DNA of 49,366 nt from positions 1-49,366 of the forward strand of contig DATGUS010000013.1 in the NCBI GenBank assembly GCA_035301245.1, read 5' to 3'. Below, in pieces: positions 35,128 to 43,199 of the stretch (positions within the stretch are counted from its first letter, which is position 1; each line of letters opens with the position of its first letter). The notes beneath the pieces are model-generated. The model had not been told where the DNA came from, searched no databases, and saw only the letters and a list, made by a program, of their open reading frames with translations. The translations under genes were made by a program, and so were the position numbers. This DNA comes from Alloiococcus sp035301245. GTDB lineage: Bacteria > Bacillota > Bacilli > Lactobacillales > Carnobacteriaceae_A.

Positions 35128-36228
35128 ATGGGTTTATTCGAAGAGATGGAAAAATTGGATTATGAACAAATTGTTTTAATGCAAGATGAGGAAACAGGTT
35201 TAAAAGGTATTACAGTTATCCACAATACAACCCTTGGACCAGCATTAGGTGGAACGCGCTATTGGAGCTATAATACTGAAGAAGAAGCGATTGCTGATGC
35301 CATGCGACTAGCTAGAGGTATGACATATAAAAATGCAGCGAGTGGACTATCACTTGGTGGTGGTAAAACAGTTATTATGAAAGATCCGGATAATCCAGTG
35401 AGTGAAGAAGCGTTATTTAGAGCTTTTGGTCGCTTTGTTGAAGGGCTAAACGGCCGATATATAACAGCAGCTGACGTTGGTACCCATTCACAAATCATGG
35501 ACTATATTTATCAAGAAACGTCTTATGTAGTTGGAACAACATTAAAGCCAGGAACATCAGGGAACCCATCCCCTGCTACAGCACACGGTGTATATGTTGG
35601 TATGAAAGCTGCAGCGAAACGTGCATTCGGTAGTGATTCCCTAGAAGGCAAAAGAGTTCTTCTTGAAGGAGTAGGAAGTGTAGGTCTATCATTAGCTGAG
35701 AAACTAATAAAAGAAGGCGCAACAGTTATTGCGACTGATATTTATGATGATCCAAAACAAAAAGCTAAAGAACTAGGCTGTGAAGTAGTTGACTCTGAAG
35801 AATTCTTAAATAATAAAGCAGATATTTATGCTCCTTGTGCACTTGGAGCGACGATTAATGATGAAAGTATCGAAAAACTAAAAGAAGCAGGCGTAAAAGT
35901 AGTTGCAGGATCTGCAAACAATCAACTAGCTGAAGATAAACATGGTGATATCCTTGAAAATGAAGACATCGTATATGCACCGGATTATATCTTAAACGCT
36001 GGTGGTGTTATTCAAGTGGCAGATGAATTTAACGGTGGTTACAATGAAGAGCGTAACAAAAAGCAAGTTGAAAATATTTATAACCAAATTGAAAAAGTAT
36101 TTGAGATTGCTGACCGAGATAATATTGCGACACATGATGCAGCAGACCGCTTCAGTGAAGAACGTATTGAAGCCATCCAAAAAACTAAACGCATATTTAA
36201 CCAATCAAATAAATCAGTATTAAGATAA
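35128..36228 (+). CDS. bcd: Leucine (branched-chain amino acid) dehydrogenase
   Basis: It deaminates Leu, Ile and Val with NAD+ to the 2-oxoacids that feed the Bkd complex. The Glu/Leu/Phe dehydrogenase fold is shown by TTLGPALGGTRYW, the catalytic Lys region GLSLGGGKTVIMKDP, TAADVGTHSQIMD and the nucleotide site LEGVGSVGLSLAEKL. ATG 35128 has AAAGGATG and gives 366 aa, the family length; an ATG at 35092 would add 12 unrelated residues. It is separate from the bkd operon, whereas in Bacillus bcd lies inside it. Confidence 0.95.
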   Translation: MGLFEEMEKLDYEQIVLMQDEETGLKGITVIHNTTLGPALGGTRYWSYNTEEEAIADAMRLARGMTYKNAASGLSLGGGKTVIMKDPDNPVSEEALFRAFGRFVEGLNGRYITAADVGTHSQIMDYIYQETSYVVGTTLKPGTSGNPSPATAHGVYVGMKAAAKRAFGSDSLEGKRVLLEGVGSVGLSLAEKLIKEGATVIATDIYDDPKQKAKELGCEVVDSEEFLNNKADIYAPCALGATINDESIEKLKEAGVKVVAGSANNQLAEDKHGDILENEDIVYAPDYILNAGGVIQVADEFNGGYNEERNKKQVENIYNQIEKVFEIADRDNIATHDAADRFSEERIEAIQKTKRIFNQSNKSVLR

Positions 36229-36243
36229 ATAGAAAAATCAGGG

Positions 36244-36280
36244 AGGCCCAGTCTAATGTATAGGATTGGGCCTTTTGTTT
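36244..36280 (+). terminator. Terminator after bcd
   Basis: AGGCCCAGTC and GATTGGGCCT form a 10-bp stem with one G-T pair and a 10-nt loop, then TTTTGTTT. Confidence 0.9.
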
Positions 36281-36292
36281 AAAAAGACATGA

Positions 36293-36326
36293 GTCATTTA
36301 AACTTTAAACTTGTTTTTGAAATGAC
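36293..36326. other. Two-part hairpin between bcd and tRNA-Arg
   Basis: GTCATTT (36293-36299) pairs with AAATGAC (36320-36326), with AAAC/GTTT nested inside. There is no T-run on either side. The 448-base gap 36229-36676 otherwise holds the bcd terminator, the tRNA with its promoter and terminator, and the promoter of the next gene. Confidence 0.35.
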
Positions 36327-36365
36327 ATACGCCTAATAGATAAATTGGTTATTATAATATTAGAC

Positions 36366-36395
36366 AAAAATAAAAACCCTTGAATATCAAGGGTT
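36366..36395 (-). terminator. Terminator of the tRNA-Arg transcript
   Basis: On the minus strand aacccttga and tcaagggtt form a 9-bp stem around a 3-nt loop, followed by TTTTATTTTT-like sequence. It lies about 35 nt past the tRNA 3' end. Confidence 0.85.
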
Positions 36396-36429
36396 AACAT
36401 AGCTTATGATAGCTATTGAAATATATTAA

Positions 36430-36503
36430 CGTACCCGAGAGGATTCGAACCTCCGACCGTTCGCTTAGAAGGCGAATGCTCTATCCAGCTGAGCTACGAG
36501 TAC
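36430..36503 (-). tRNA. tRNA-Arg, anticodon UCU
   Basis: A 74-nt cloverleaf on the minus strand. The acceptor stem GTACTCG pairs with CGGGTAC (one G-T), the D arm is AGCTCAGCTGGATAGAGC, the anticodon loop CTTCTAA in stem TTCGC/GCGAA gives UCU (AGA/AGG codons), and the T arm is GGAGGTTCGAATCCTC. The discriminator is G. CCA is not encoded. Confidence 0.97.
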
Positions 36504-36525
36504 ATAATTATCAACGTCAATAAAT

Positions 36526-36554
36526 ATAGTATCATGTGGTTAAAAGCTTGTCAA
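36526..36554 (-). promoter_or_regulatory. Promoter of tRNA-Arg
   Basis: Minus strand: consensus TTGACA (36554-36549), a 17-nt spacer and TACTAT (36531-36526), 22 nt before the tRNA 5' end. Confidence 0.8.
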
Positions 36555-36612
36555 TATTTTTTATGGAATTTATTAATAGAAATGTGTTGAATTAGAAATT
36601 TATTCATAAATA

Positions 36613-36621
36613 TGTTATAAT
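36613..36621 (+). promoter_or_regulatory. Extended -10 promoter for the DUF2187-like gene
   Basis: TGTTATAAT is a perfect extended -10; no clear -35 is present. The leader is about 50 nt. Confidence 0.5.
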
Positions 36622-36676
36622 CGTAATGTTAATATATAATTTTCAGAATTAAAATATAGATTAGAGGAGCATTTGA

Positions 36677-37051
36677 ATGGCTGATATGAAGATCACCGAT
36701 GAGGTTCAAAACTTAGTAGAGACAGAGTTAAGAAAAGGTGCGAGTAACTCTCGAATTGCTAATCTATTAGAGCTTGACTATAAAGATGCTGTTAAAATTA
36801 TCGACACAATTAAAGAAAACTTACGTCCCGATGTCGGAGATAAGATTGTGTTCTCATTTAGAGATGAGCCAATGGAAGGCGAAATCGAAAAATTGTTAAC
36901 TAATAGTGCCATTGTCCGAATTGATTGGTCTCAATCTTCTAAAAGTATGTTAGATTTAATGGAAGAAAAGACAGTAGTTAACTTTAAAGACATTGAAGGC
37001 TTTAAGTATCAGGTTAGTGAAGAAAAAGACGATGTAATAGAGGATAAGTAA
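36677..37051 (+). CDS. Small DUF2187-like protein
   Basis: A 124-aa soluble protein. The N-terminal half has a helix-turn-helix-like stretch (NSRIANLLELDYKDAVKI). The C-terminal half (GDKIVFSFRDEPMEGEIEK then NSAIVRID) resembles the small beta-barrel DUF2187/YkvS fold. The end is acidic and Lys-rich. Biochemical function is unknown. GAGGAG precedes the ATG. It has its own promoter and terminator and lies upstream of tig; I recall a similar gene near tig in staphylococci, but this needs checking. Confidence 0.6.
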   Translation: MADMKITDEVQNLVETELRKGASNSRIANLLELDYKDAVKIIDTIKENLRPDVGDKIVFSFRDEPMEGEIEKLLTNSAIVRIDWSQSSKSMLDLMEEKTVVNFKDIEGFKYQVSEEKDDVIEDK

Positions 37052-37063
37052 AATAATAGAATG

Positions 37064-37100
37064 GGGGTGTGTAGTTAACTTTACATACCCCGTTTTCATT
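37064..37100 (+). terminator. Terminator after the DUF2187-like gene
   Basis: GGGGTGTGTA (37064-37073) pairs with TACATACCCC (37082-37091, one G-T), then GTTTTCATTTT. It leaves about 20 nt to the next gene. Confidence 0.8.
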
Positions 37101-37117
37101 TTGTAAGGAGTGAAGTC

Positions 37118-38032
37118 ATGTCAGTGATTAAGTTTCCTAATAATCGCAACTTTTATATTGATCAGGCAGATCGTTTTATAAAAGAAAATAATCGCGCACT
37201 TGAGTTAGAGAACCTTTTAAGAGCTTATGAGTTAGGTAAGGACTTTAACATTAATTATAGAATAGTTTATTCTTACTATCGTTCTGATCAATTTGAAAAA
37301 GCACTATCTTTTTTAAATGACTATGAGGATGATTATTTTAAATTATATGAGACTCAGAAACTTTACTTCAATATCCTTATAGCATGCGATCAATTTGAAG
37401 AAGCTGATGAGTTGTTGCGCACAAAATTAGTAGAAAATCCTGATATTGATAAATTAAAAAGAGAATTGGATACTGCAATTGATATGGCGCTAAAAGATAA
37501 AGGGTTAGAACCTGATAAACTTCTGAAAGATCTATATAACATTGGGTCATTAGAACAAGAAAATCAGTTATTCGTTTGTAGTATGGCTGGTTTAATACCC
37601 TTAGAAAAACTTGAACCTGTCAGTCAATCTGTATTGAATAATCCTTACGTGTCTCATTTTATAAAGACTCCGTTGCTTTGTTCACTGATCGAGGCAGGAA
37701 GTACCAAAATATTCAATTATTCGATTGTTGATCAAACTTACAAAATTAAAATAAATGAACTAACTAATTTTGAAGCTGATCCTTTTAGAGAAGACATATA
37801 TCGACTATTAGATGAAATACTGGATGACAGACCGGCAGATAAAATAATGACTCAAGATGAAATCACTTATCATCTTAGTATTTTATATCCGCTGTACCAT
37901 CAGTTCATTCAGGATAAGGTAGAGTGGATTAACTATTATATTGATTACTACTTGAATATAAAACGTCCAAATGTCAAAAATAAAGAAATGTACAACTGGT
38001 TCCAACTGCTTATCAGAGAAGATATTCAATAA
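37118..38032 (+). CDS. TPR-like protein of unknown function
   Basis: A 304-aa soluble, largely helical acidic protein. The N-terminal third looks like tetratricopeptide-type helical pairs (ALELENLLRAYELGKDFNIN, YYRSDQFEKALSFLNDY, ILIACDQFEEADELLRTKL). The rest has no motif I recognise. There is no signal peptide or membrane segment. TAAGGAG precedes the ATG. A scaffold or partner-binding role is the usual inference for such repeats, but no partner is indicated apart from the neighbouring tig. Confidence 0.65.
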   Translation: MSVIKFPNNRNFYIDQADRFIKENNRALELENLLRAYELGKDFNINYRIVYSYYRSDQFEKALSFLNDYEDDYFKLYETQKLYFNILIACDQFEEADELLRTKLVENPDIDKLKRELDTAIDMALKDKGLEPDKLLKDLYNIGSLEQENQLFVCSMAGLIPLEKLEPVSQSVLNNPYVSHFIKTPLLCSLIEAGSTKIFNYSIVDQTYKIKINELTNFEADPFREDIYRLLDEILDDRPADKIMTQDEITYHLSILYPLYHQFIQDKVEWINYYIDYYLNIKRPNVKNKEMYNWFQLLIREDIQ

Positions 38033-38037
38033 AAAAG

Positions 38038-38082
38038 AAACGATAGAGTGTACAATTAAAGCGAAACTCTATCGTTTTAAAT
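38038..38082. terminator. Terminator after the TPR-like gene
   Basis: aaacgatagagt (38038-38049) pairs perfectly with actctatcgttt (38066-38077). The T-run is short on the plus strand (GTTTTAAATT) and better on the minus strand, so it may work in both directions. Confidence 0.75.
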
Positions 38083-38266
38083 TATTATTCAATTGTTTGT
38101 AATCAGTACAAGTCCTACCAGGTTGTAATGTCTGTTTTTTATGTAGGTGATAGTTAGAATAGCTTCCTCGTCTTTAATAAATGATTAATGAACGAGCAGT
38201 TTTTTGAAGTTAGCAAACTAAAAGAAGATAATTTCAATGATTAACAATGAATTAATACTCTCAAAG
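38083..38266. other. Gene-free stretch before the tig promoter with a T-tailed hairpin
   Basis: No gene is visible. At 38167-38205 CTCGT/ACGAG with an inner TTAAT/ATTAA hairpin is followed by six T, like a terminator, although the gene upstream already has one. A weaker TACAA-CCT/AGG-TTGTA hairpin lies near 38107-38127. No convincing promoter precedes them. With 38033-38082 and 38267-38353 this makes up the 321-base gap. Confidence 0.35.
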
Positions 38267-38295
38267 TTTACAACTGTTCAAGGTTATTGTATAAT
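38267..38295 (+). promoter_or_regulatory. Promoter for tig
   Basis: TTTACA (38267-38272), a 17-nt spacer and a perfect TATAAT (38290-38295), with a leader of about 67 nt. Confidence 0.75.
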
Positions 38296-38368
38296 AATGA
38301 AGTATGCTTATAACGGAAATAGATATATAAGTGAATAGAAATTATAGATTATTTTGGAGGGTTTATTA

Positions 38369-39652
38369 ATGTCTACAAACTTTGAAAAGGTAGGACCAAC
38401 TACTGGTAAATTAACATTTACTATTGATAACGAAACAGTACAAAAAGGTTTAGATCGCACATTTAAAAAAATCAGAGGTCGACTAAACGTACCAGGTTTC
38501 CGTAAAGGAAAATTACCACGTAAAATGTTTAACAAAATGTATGGTGAAGAAGCACTTTACGAAGATACGCTTAATGACTTATTACCATTTGCTTACCAGC
38601 AAGCAGTAATTGAACAAGAATTGGAGCCTGTTGGACAACCTGAAATTGATGTTGAATCAATGGAAAAAGGTAAAGATTGGGAAATTGTTGCTGAAGTAAC
38701 ATTAAAACCAGAAGTTGAATTAGGTGACTACAAAAACTTAGAAGTATCAAAACAAGACCGTGAAGTATCTGACGAAGATGTTGAAGAAAACTTAAACTTA
38801 CGTCGTGAAAATGCAGCCGAATTAACACTTAAAGATGGTAAAGCTGAAGAAGGCGACACAGTAGTTATTGACTTCAAAGGATTTAAAGATGGTGAAGCAT
38901 TCGAAGGTGGCGAATCTAAGAACTTCTCACTTGAATTAGGCTCAGGTCAATTTATCCCAGGATTTGAAGATCAATTAGTTGGGGCTTCTGCTGAAGATGA
39001 AGTCGAAGTTACTGTAACTTTCCCTGAAGATTACCAATCTGAAGATTTAGCTGGTGAAGAAGCCATCTTTGAAGTAAAAGTTCATGAGGTTAAATCTAAA
39101 GAGTTACCAGAACTTGACGATGAATTTGCGAAAGATGAAGACGATGATGTGGAAACTTTAGATGAATTACGAGAAAAAATCCGTAAAGATCTAGAAGAAT
39201 CTCGTTCACAAGCAGCAGATGATGCACGTGATGATGAAGCGATCCGTAAAGCAGTAGAAAATGCTGAAATCGCAGAAATCCCTCATGAAATGGCTCATGA
39301 TGAAGTACACCGTCAAATGGAAATGTACCTAAACAACTTAAAACAACAAGGTATTTCACCTGAAATGTATTACAGCATGACTGGTACAACAGAAGCTGAC
39401 TTACACGAACAATTTGAAGGTGATGCTGAGTTTAATGTTCGTACAAACTTAGTATTAGAAGCTATTGTTGAAGCTGAAAATATTGAAGTTTCAGATGATG
39501 AAATGGATAAAGAAATTAAAGAATTAGCTGAACAATATGGTATGGAAGAAGATAAAGTTCGTAGCGTTCTTTCAAATGAATTATTGAAAAATGACATTTC
39601 ATTGAAAAAAGCAATCGACTTAATTACTTCTACAGCTAAAGAAGCTGAGTAA
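38369..39652 (+). CDS. tig: Trigger factor
   Basis: A ribosome-bound chaperone and prolyl isomerase. The N-terminal ribosome-binding domain has the signature VPGFRKGKLPRKM. A PPIase domain follows (EEGDTVVIDFKGFKDGEAFE, FIPGFEDQLVGA), then a long helical C-terminal arm domain. The chain is very acidic (427 aa). ATG 38369 follows GGAGGG by the right distance; an upstream TTG at 38354 lies in the ribosome site. It is followed by a terminator and then clpX, the usual Firmicutes order. Confidence 0.95.
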   Translation: MSTNFEKVGPTTGKLTFTIDNETVQKGLDRTFKKIRGRLNVPGFRKGKLPRKMFNKMYGEEALYEDTLNDLLPFAYQQAVIEQELEPVGQPEIDVESMEKGKDWEIVAEVTLKPEVELGDYKNLEVSKQDREVSDEDVEENLNLRRENAAELTLKDGKAEEGDTVVIDFKGFKDGEAFEGGESKNFSLELGSGQFIPGFEDQLVGASAEDEVEVTVTFPEDYQSEDLAGEEAIFEVKVHEVKSKELPELDDEFAKDEDDDVETLDELREKIRKDLEESRSQAADDARDDEAIRKAVENAEIAEIPHEMAHDEVHRQMEMYLNNLKQQGISPEMYYSMTGTTEADLHEQFEGDAEFNVRTNLVLEAIVEAENIEVSDDEMDKEIKELAEQYGMEEDKVRSVLSNELLKNDISLKKAIDLITSTAKEAE

Positions 39653-39677
39653 TTTAATTACTCTTTATTGAAAGAAT

Positions 39678-39704
39678 AAGAGGAATGCTTAGCATTCCTC
39701 TTTT
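39678..39704 (+). terminator. Terminator after tig
   Basis: AAGAGGAATGCT and AGCATTCCTCTT form a 12-bp stem around a single T, followed by T. Confidence 0.9.
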
Positions 39705-39750
39705 ATAAATTTAAGATAAGTGTATCAAATACGAAAAGAGGTGCAGATTA

Positions 39751-41019
39751 TTGGCAAATAATGAAGATAATACAGAAAATCTATCTTGTTCATTCTGTGG
39801 CAAGTCCTCAGATGAAGTACAAAGAATTGTAGCTGGACCGGGTGTTTATATTTGTAATGAGTGTGTCGATTTATGTAAAGACATTATGGATGAAGAATTA
39901 CGAATGGAAACAGAACCAAAGTCATTAGAACAATTACCAAAACCTGCAGAAATAAAAGAAACTTTAAATGATTATATTATCGGACAAGATGCAGCTAAAA
40001 GAGCATTATCAGTAGCGGTATACAACCATTATAAACGTGTGAATTTCCTAAAATCAGCCAACGAGGATAATGTAGAATTACAAAAGAGTAATATTTGTTT
40101 AATCGGTCCTACTGGTTCAGGTAAAACATATTTAGCTCAAACATTAGCACGTATCTTAGATGTACCATTTGCTATTGCAGATGCAACTAACTTAACCGAA
40201 GCCGGCTATGTTGGTGATGATGTGGAAAATATCTTACTAAAACTATTACAATCGGCTGATTATGATGTAGAGCGCGCACAACACGGTATCATTTACGTTG
40301 ATGAGATTGATAAGATTGCTCGTAAATCTGAGAATGTTTCAATTACTCGTGACGTCAGTGGTGAAGGTGTACAGCAAGCACTTCTAAAAATTTTAGAAGG
40401 AACTACGGCAAGCGTTCCGCCACAAGGTGGACGTAAACATCCTCAACAAGAAATGATTCAAATCGATACGACAAATATTTTATTCATTGTTGGTGGTGCC
40501 TTTGACGGAATCGAAACAATTGTTAAAGAACGTCTAGGTGAAAAAGTCATCGGTTTTGGTACGTCTGATGTTAAAAATCAAATTGATACGAAAAAGAGTA
40601 TCATGCAACACATTATTCCAGAAGATTTATTAAAATATGGATTAATACCTGAATTTATCGGCCGATTACCAATTACAGCGGTTTTAGAAAAGTTGACTGA
40701 AGAAGATTTAATCCAAATTTTAACAGAGCCAAAAAACTCACTTGTAAAACAATACAAGAAATTACTCGAAATGGATGATGTTGATCTTGAGTTTGATAAA
40801 AAAGCATTACGTGTCATTGGTCAAAAAGCTATTGAACGTGATACCGGAGCACGTGGCTTGCGATCAATTATCGAAGGTATTATGCTTGAAGTGATGTTCG
40901 ATGTTCCAAGTCACGATGATATTAAAAAAGTTTTAGTTACAAAAGAATCTGCCAAAGGATTAGAAAATCCGATTTATTATAATGCAGATGACAAAGTTAT
41001 CGAAAAGACAGCTGACTAA
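39751..41019 (+). CDS. clpX: ClpX, ATPase subunit of ClpXP
   Basis: It unfolds tagged proteins for the ClpP protease. The N-terminal zinc finger has C13, C16, C35 and C38. The AAA+ module follows with Walker A GPTGSGKT (about 119-126), Walker B IIYVDEIDKIARK, the pore loop GYVGDD and the ClpP-contact IGF loop (KVIGFGTS). The sensor region RDTGARGLRSI is near the C-terminus. The start is TTG with AAGAGGTGC upstream; 422 aa, normal length. Confidence 0.97.
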   Translation: MANNEDNTENLSCSFCGKSSDEVQRIVAGPGVYICNECVDLCKDIMDEELRMETEPKSLEQLPKPAEIKETLNDYIIGQDAAKRALSVAVYNHYKRVNFLKSANEDNVELQKSNICLIGPTGSGKTYLAQTLARILDVPFAIADATNLTEAGYVGDDVENILLKLLQSADYDVERAQHGIIYVDEIDKIARKSENVSITRDVSGEGVQQALLKILEGTTASVPPQGGRKHPQQEMIQIDTTNILFIVGGAFDGIETIVKERLGEKVIGFGTSDVKNQIDTKKSIMQHIIPEDLLKYGLIPEFIGRLPITAVLEKLTEEDLIQILTEPKNSLVKQYKKLLEMDDVDLEFDKKALRVIGQKAIERDTGARGLRSIIEGIMLEVMFDVPSHDDIKKVLVTKESAKGLENPIYYNADDKVIEKTAD

Positions 41020-41028
41020 CATAGATAA

Positions 41029-41057
41029 AAAGACCCCAACTTGGGGTCTTTCTTTTT
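41029..41057 (+). terminator. Terminator after clpX
   Basis: aaagaccccaa and ttggggtcttt form a perfect 11-bp stem around a single C, then CTTTTTG. Confidence 0.93.
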
Positions 41058-41152
41058 GCTTATTAAGATTTACGAAAAAAAACATAGATCTTTAGTACTA
41101 CCTAATTTTATTTAAAAAGCACTATTCCATACTGAATCAGGCACTATAATTA

Positions 41153-41161
41153 TGGTATAAT
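41153..41161 (+). promoter_or_regulatory. Extended -10 promoter for engB
   Basis: TGGTATAAT is a perfect extended -10; the -35 region (TGAATC) is weak. The leader is about 25 nt, with AAAGGAGC before the ATG. Confidence 0.55.
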
Positions 41162-41191
41162 AAAACGTAATCAATTTTAAAGGAGCATTCT

Positions 41192-41791
41192 ATGGACACG
41201 AATAACATTCAATTTGCTGATATTGTCATAAGTGCCGTCAGTGAAAAACAATACCCAGATGTCAATTTACCTGAGGTTGCCCTTGCTGGAAGATCTAATG
41301 TTGGGAAATCGTCATTCATTAACAGTATGATCAACCGTAAATCACTCGCCAGAACTTCAAGTAAACCTGGTAAAACAAGAACGATTAACTTCTTCAATAT
41401 CGATAATGAATTATTATTTGTGGATGTTCCGGGATATGGTTTTGCACGTGTTTCTAAAAAGGAATTAGAAAAATGGAGTAGCATGATGGAAGAATACTTC
41501 GCCACTCGTGAAGAATTATGCTTAGCCGTTCAAATTGTTGATTTAAGACATGAACCTACAGTACAAGATATTCAAATGTATGAATACTTAAGTGCGTTCA
41601 ACTTACCAGTTTTAGTAGTCGCAACGAAAGCAGATAAAGTAAAACCATCAAAGAGAGCGAAACATTTAAAACAAGTAAAAGATACCTTAAATATGTTTGA
41701 TAATGATCATTTAGTCATGTATTCATCAGAAACTAAAGAAGGTAAAGATGAAGCATGGAAAATTATATTAGAATATGCTAGAGAATGGTAA
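41192..41791 (+). CDS. engB: Ribosome-biogenesis GTPase EngB (YsxC/YihA)
   Basis: An essential GTPase for late 50S assembly. G1 is GRSNVGKS (33-40), then the KPGKTRTINFF switch, G3 in FVDVPGYGFA and G4 in ATKADK. The 199 aa are typical. It follows clpX as in Bacillus (where lon intervenes) and staphylococci. Confidence 0.96.
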   Translation: MDTNNIQFADIVISAVSEKQYPDVNLPEVALAGRSNVGKSSFINSMINRKSLARTSSKPGKTRTINFFNIDNELLFVDVPGYGFARVSKKELEKWSSMMEEYFATREELCLAVQIVDLRHEPTVQDIQMYEYLSAFNLPVLVVATKADKVKPSKRAKHLKQVKDTLNMFDNDHLVMYSSETKEGKDEAWKIILEYAREW

Positions 41792-41824
41792 AACAAATAT
41801 GTCAAAATAAGTAGTCAAAGCTTT

Positions 41825-41853
41825 TTGATACACAAACAAAACTATTGTAAAAT
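41825..41853 (+). promoter_or_regulatory. Promoter for obg
   Basis: TTGATA (41825-41830), a 17-nt spacer and TAAAAT (41848-41853). The leader is about 26 nt. Confidence 0.7.
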
Positions 41854-41885
41854 AAAAAAGATGAAATAGAAAGGAGGACAACACC

Positions 41886-43184
41886 ATGAGTATGTTCGTC
41901 GATTATAGTAAAGTGAATGTAAAAGCGGGTAAAGGCGGTGACGGAATGGTTGCCTTTAGACGTGAGAAATATGAACCAGATGGTGGTCCTGCTGGTGGAG
42001 ATGGAGGACGTGGAGGAAATATTATCTTTCGAGTAGAAGAAGGATTAAGAACGCTAGTTGACTTTAGATATAACCCTCACTTTAAAGCAAAAAACGGAGA
42101 GAATGGTATGTCTAAGAGTATGCACGGAAAAAATGCTGAAGATTTATTTGTTGATGTACCACCAGGCACTATCGTTAGAGATGCCGAAACAAAAGAATTA
42201 ATTGCTGACTTAAAAGAAGATGGCGAAGAAGCGATTATTGTTAAAGGTGGCCGTGGCGGTCGAGGAAACAAACGTTTTGCAACTCATAACAACCCGGCAC
42301 CATCGATTGCCGAAAATGGTGAACCGGGAGAAGAACGTGATGTTGAATTAGAACTAAAAGTGATTGCGGATGTTGGCCTACTTGGCTTCCCTTCAGTTGG
42401 AAAATCAACGTTATTATCTGTTGTATCTGGGGCAAAACCAAAAATCGGGGCTTACCATTTCACAACATTAGCTCCAAATTTAGGTGTAGTGGATTTAAAT
42501 GATGGTAGTGGCTTTGTGATGGCAGATATACCTGGGTTAATTGAAGGAGCATCTGAAGGTATTGGTTTAGGAATTGATTTCTTAAGACATATCGAAAGAA
42601 CACGTCTGTTGCTCCATGTGATAGATATGAGTGGTATGGAAGGACGCGATCCTGTTGAGGATTTCAATACCATTAACAATGAATTACAAGAGTATGATCC
42701 GAAACTATTAGAACGCCAACAAGTGATTGTTGCCAATAAAATGGATCTACCTGATTCACATGAAAACTTAAATAAATTTAAAGAAGAACTAGCTAAGAGA
42801 GGACTAGACTATAAACTTTACGAAGTTTCTGCTGCAACTAGACAAGGTATTGATACGTTAGTTAGAGATGTTTCTCAATTAGTTAAAGAGTTACCGGATA
42901 CCTTACTTTATGATGAAGAAGATGTGGAAGAGCGTGTTGTTTACAAACACGAATCGAAAAAAGATACATTCCGTATTGAACGTGATTCTGAAGGTACTTG
43001 GGTATTATCTGGCGAAAAACTAGAACGTTTATTTGCGATGACCAACTTTGATCATGATGAAGCAATTATGCGTTTTTCAAGACAGCTGCGCGGAATGGGA
43101 GTCGACCAAGCCTTACGTGATCGTGGGGCAATGAACGGTGACTTAGTACGTATTGAAGAATTTGTCTTTGAATTTATGGATTAG
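41886..43184 (+). CDS. obg: GTPase Obg (CgtA)
   Basis: An essential GTPase linked to 50S maturation and stress signalling. A Gly-rich N-terminal Obg fold (KAGKGGDGMVAFRREKYEPD, GGDGGRGGNIIF) precedes the G domain with GFPSVGKS (167-174), ADIPGLIEGA and NKMD, and a C-terminal OCT domain of about 80 residues. The 432 aa match the Bacillus/Staphylococcus form. AAGGAGGAC lies upstream; ATG 41886 is kept although ATG 41892 is also possible. Confidence 0.97.
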   Translation: MSMFVDYSKVNVKAGKGGDGMVAFRREKYEPDGGPAGGDGGRGGNIIFRVEEGLRTLVDFRYNPHFKAKNGENGMSKSMHGKNAEDLFVDVPPGTIVRDAETKELIADLKEDGEEAIIVKGGRGGRGNKRFATHNNPAPSIAENGEPGEERDVELELKVIADVGLLGFPSVGKSTLLSVVSGAKPKIGAYHFTTLAPNLGVVDLNDGSGFVMADIPGLIEGASEGIGLGIDFLRHIERTRLLLHVIDMSGMEGRDPVEDFNTINNELQEYDPKLLERQQVIVANKMDLPDSHENLNKFKEELAKRGLDYKLYEVSAATRQGIDTLVRDVSQLVKELPDTLLYDEEDVEERVVYKHESKKDTFRIERDSEGTWVLSGEKLERLFAMTNFDHDEAIMRFSRQLRGMGVDQALRDRGAMNGDLVRIEEFVFEFMD

Positions 43185-43199
43185 GTAAGGAATGTTTAG

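Noticed and set aside
36430..36503. tRNA-Arg as an island attachment site
   Set aside because: No direct repeat of the tRNA end, integrase or foreign genes are found nearby. XerD at 10956 is the housekeeping enzyme.
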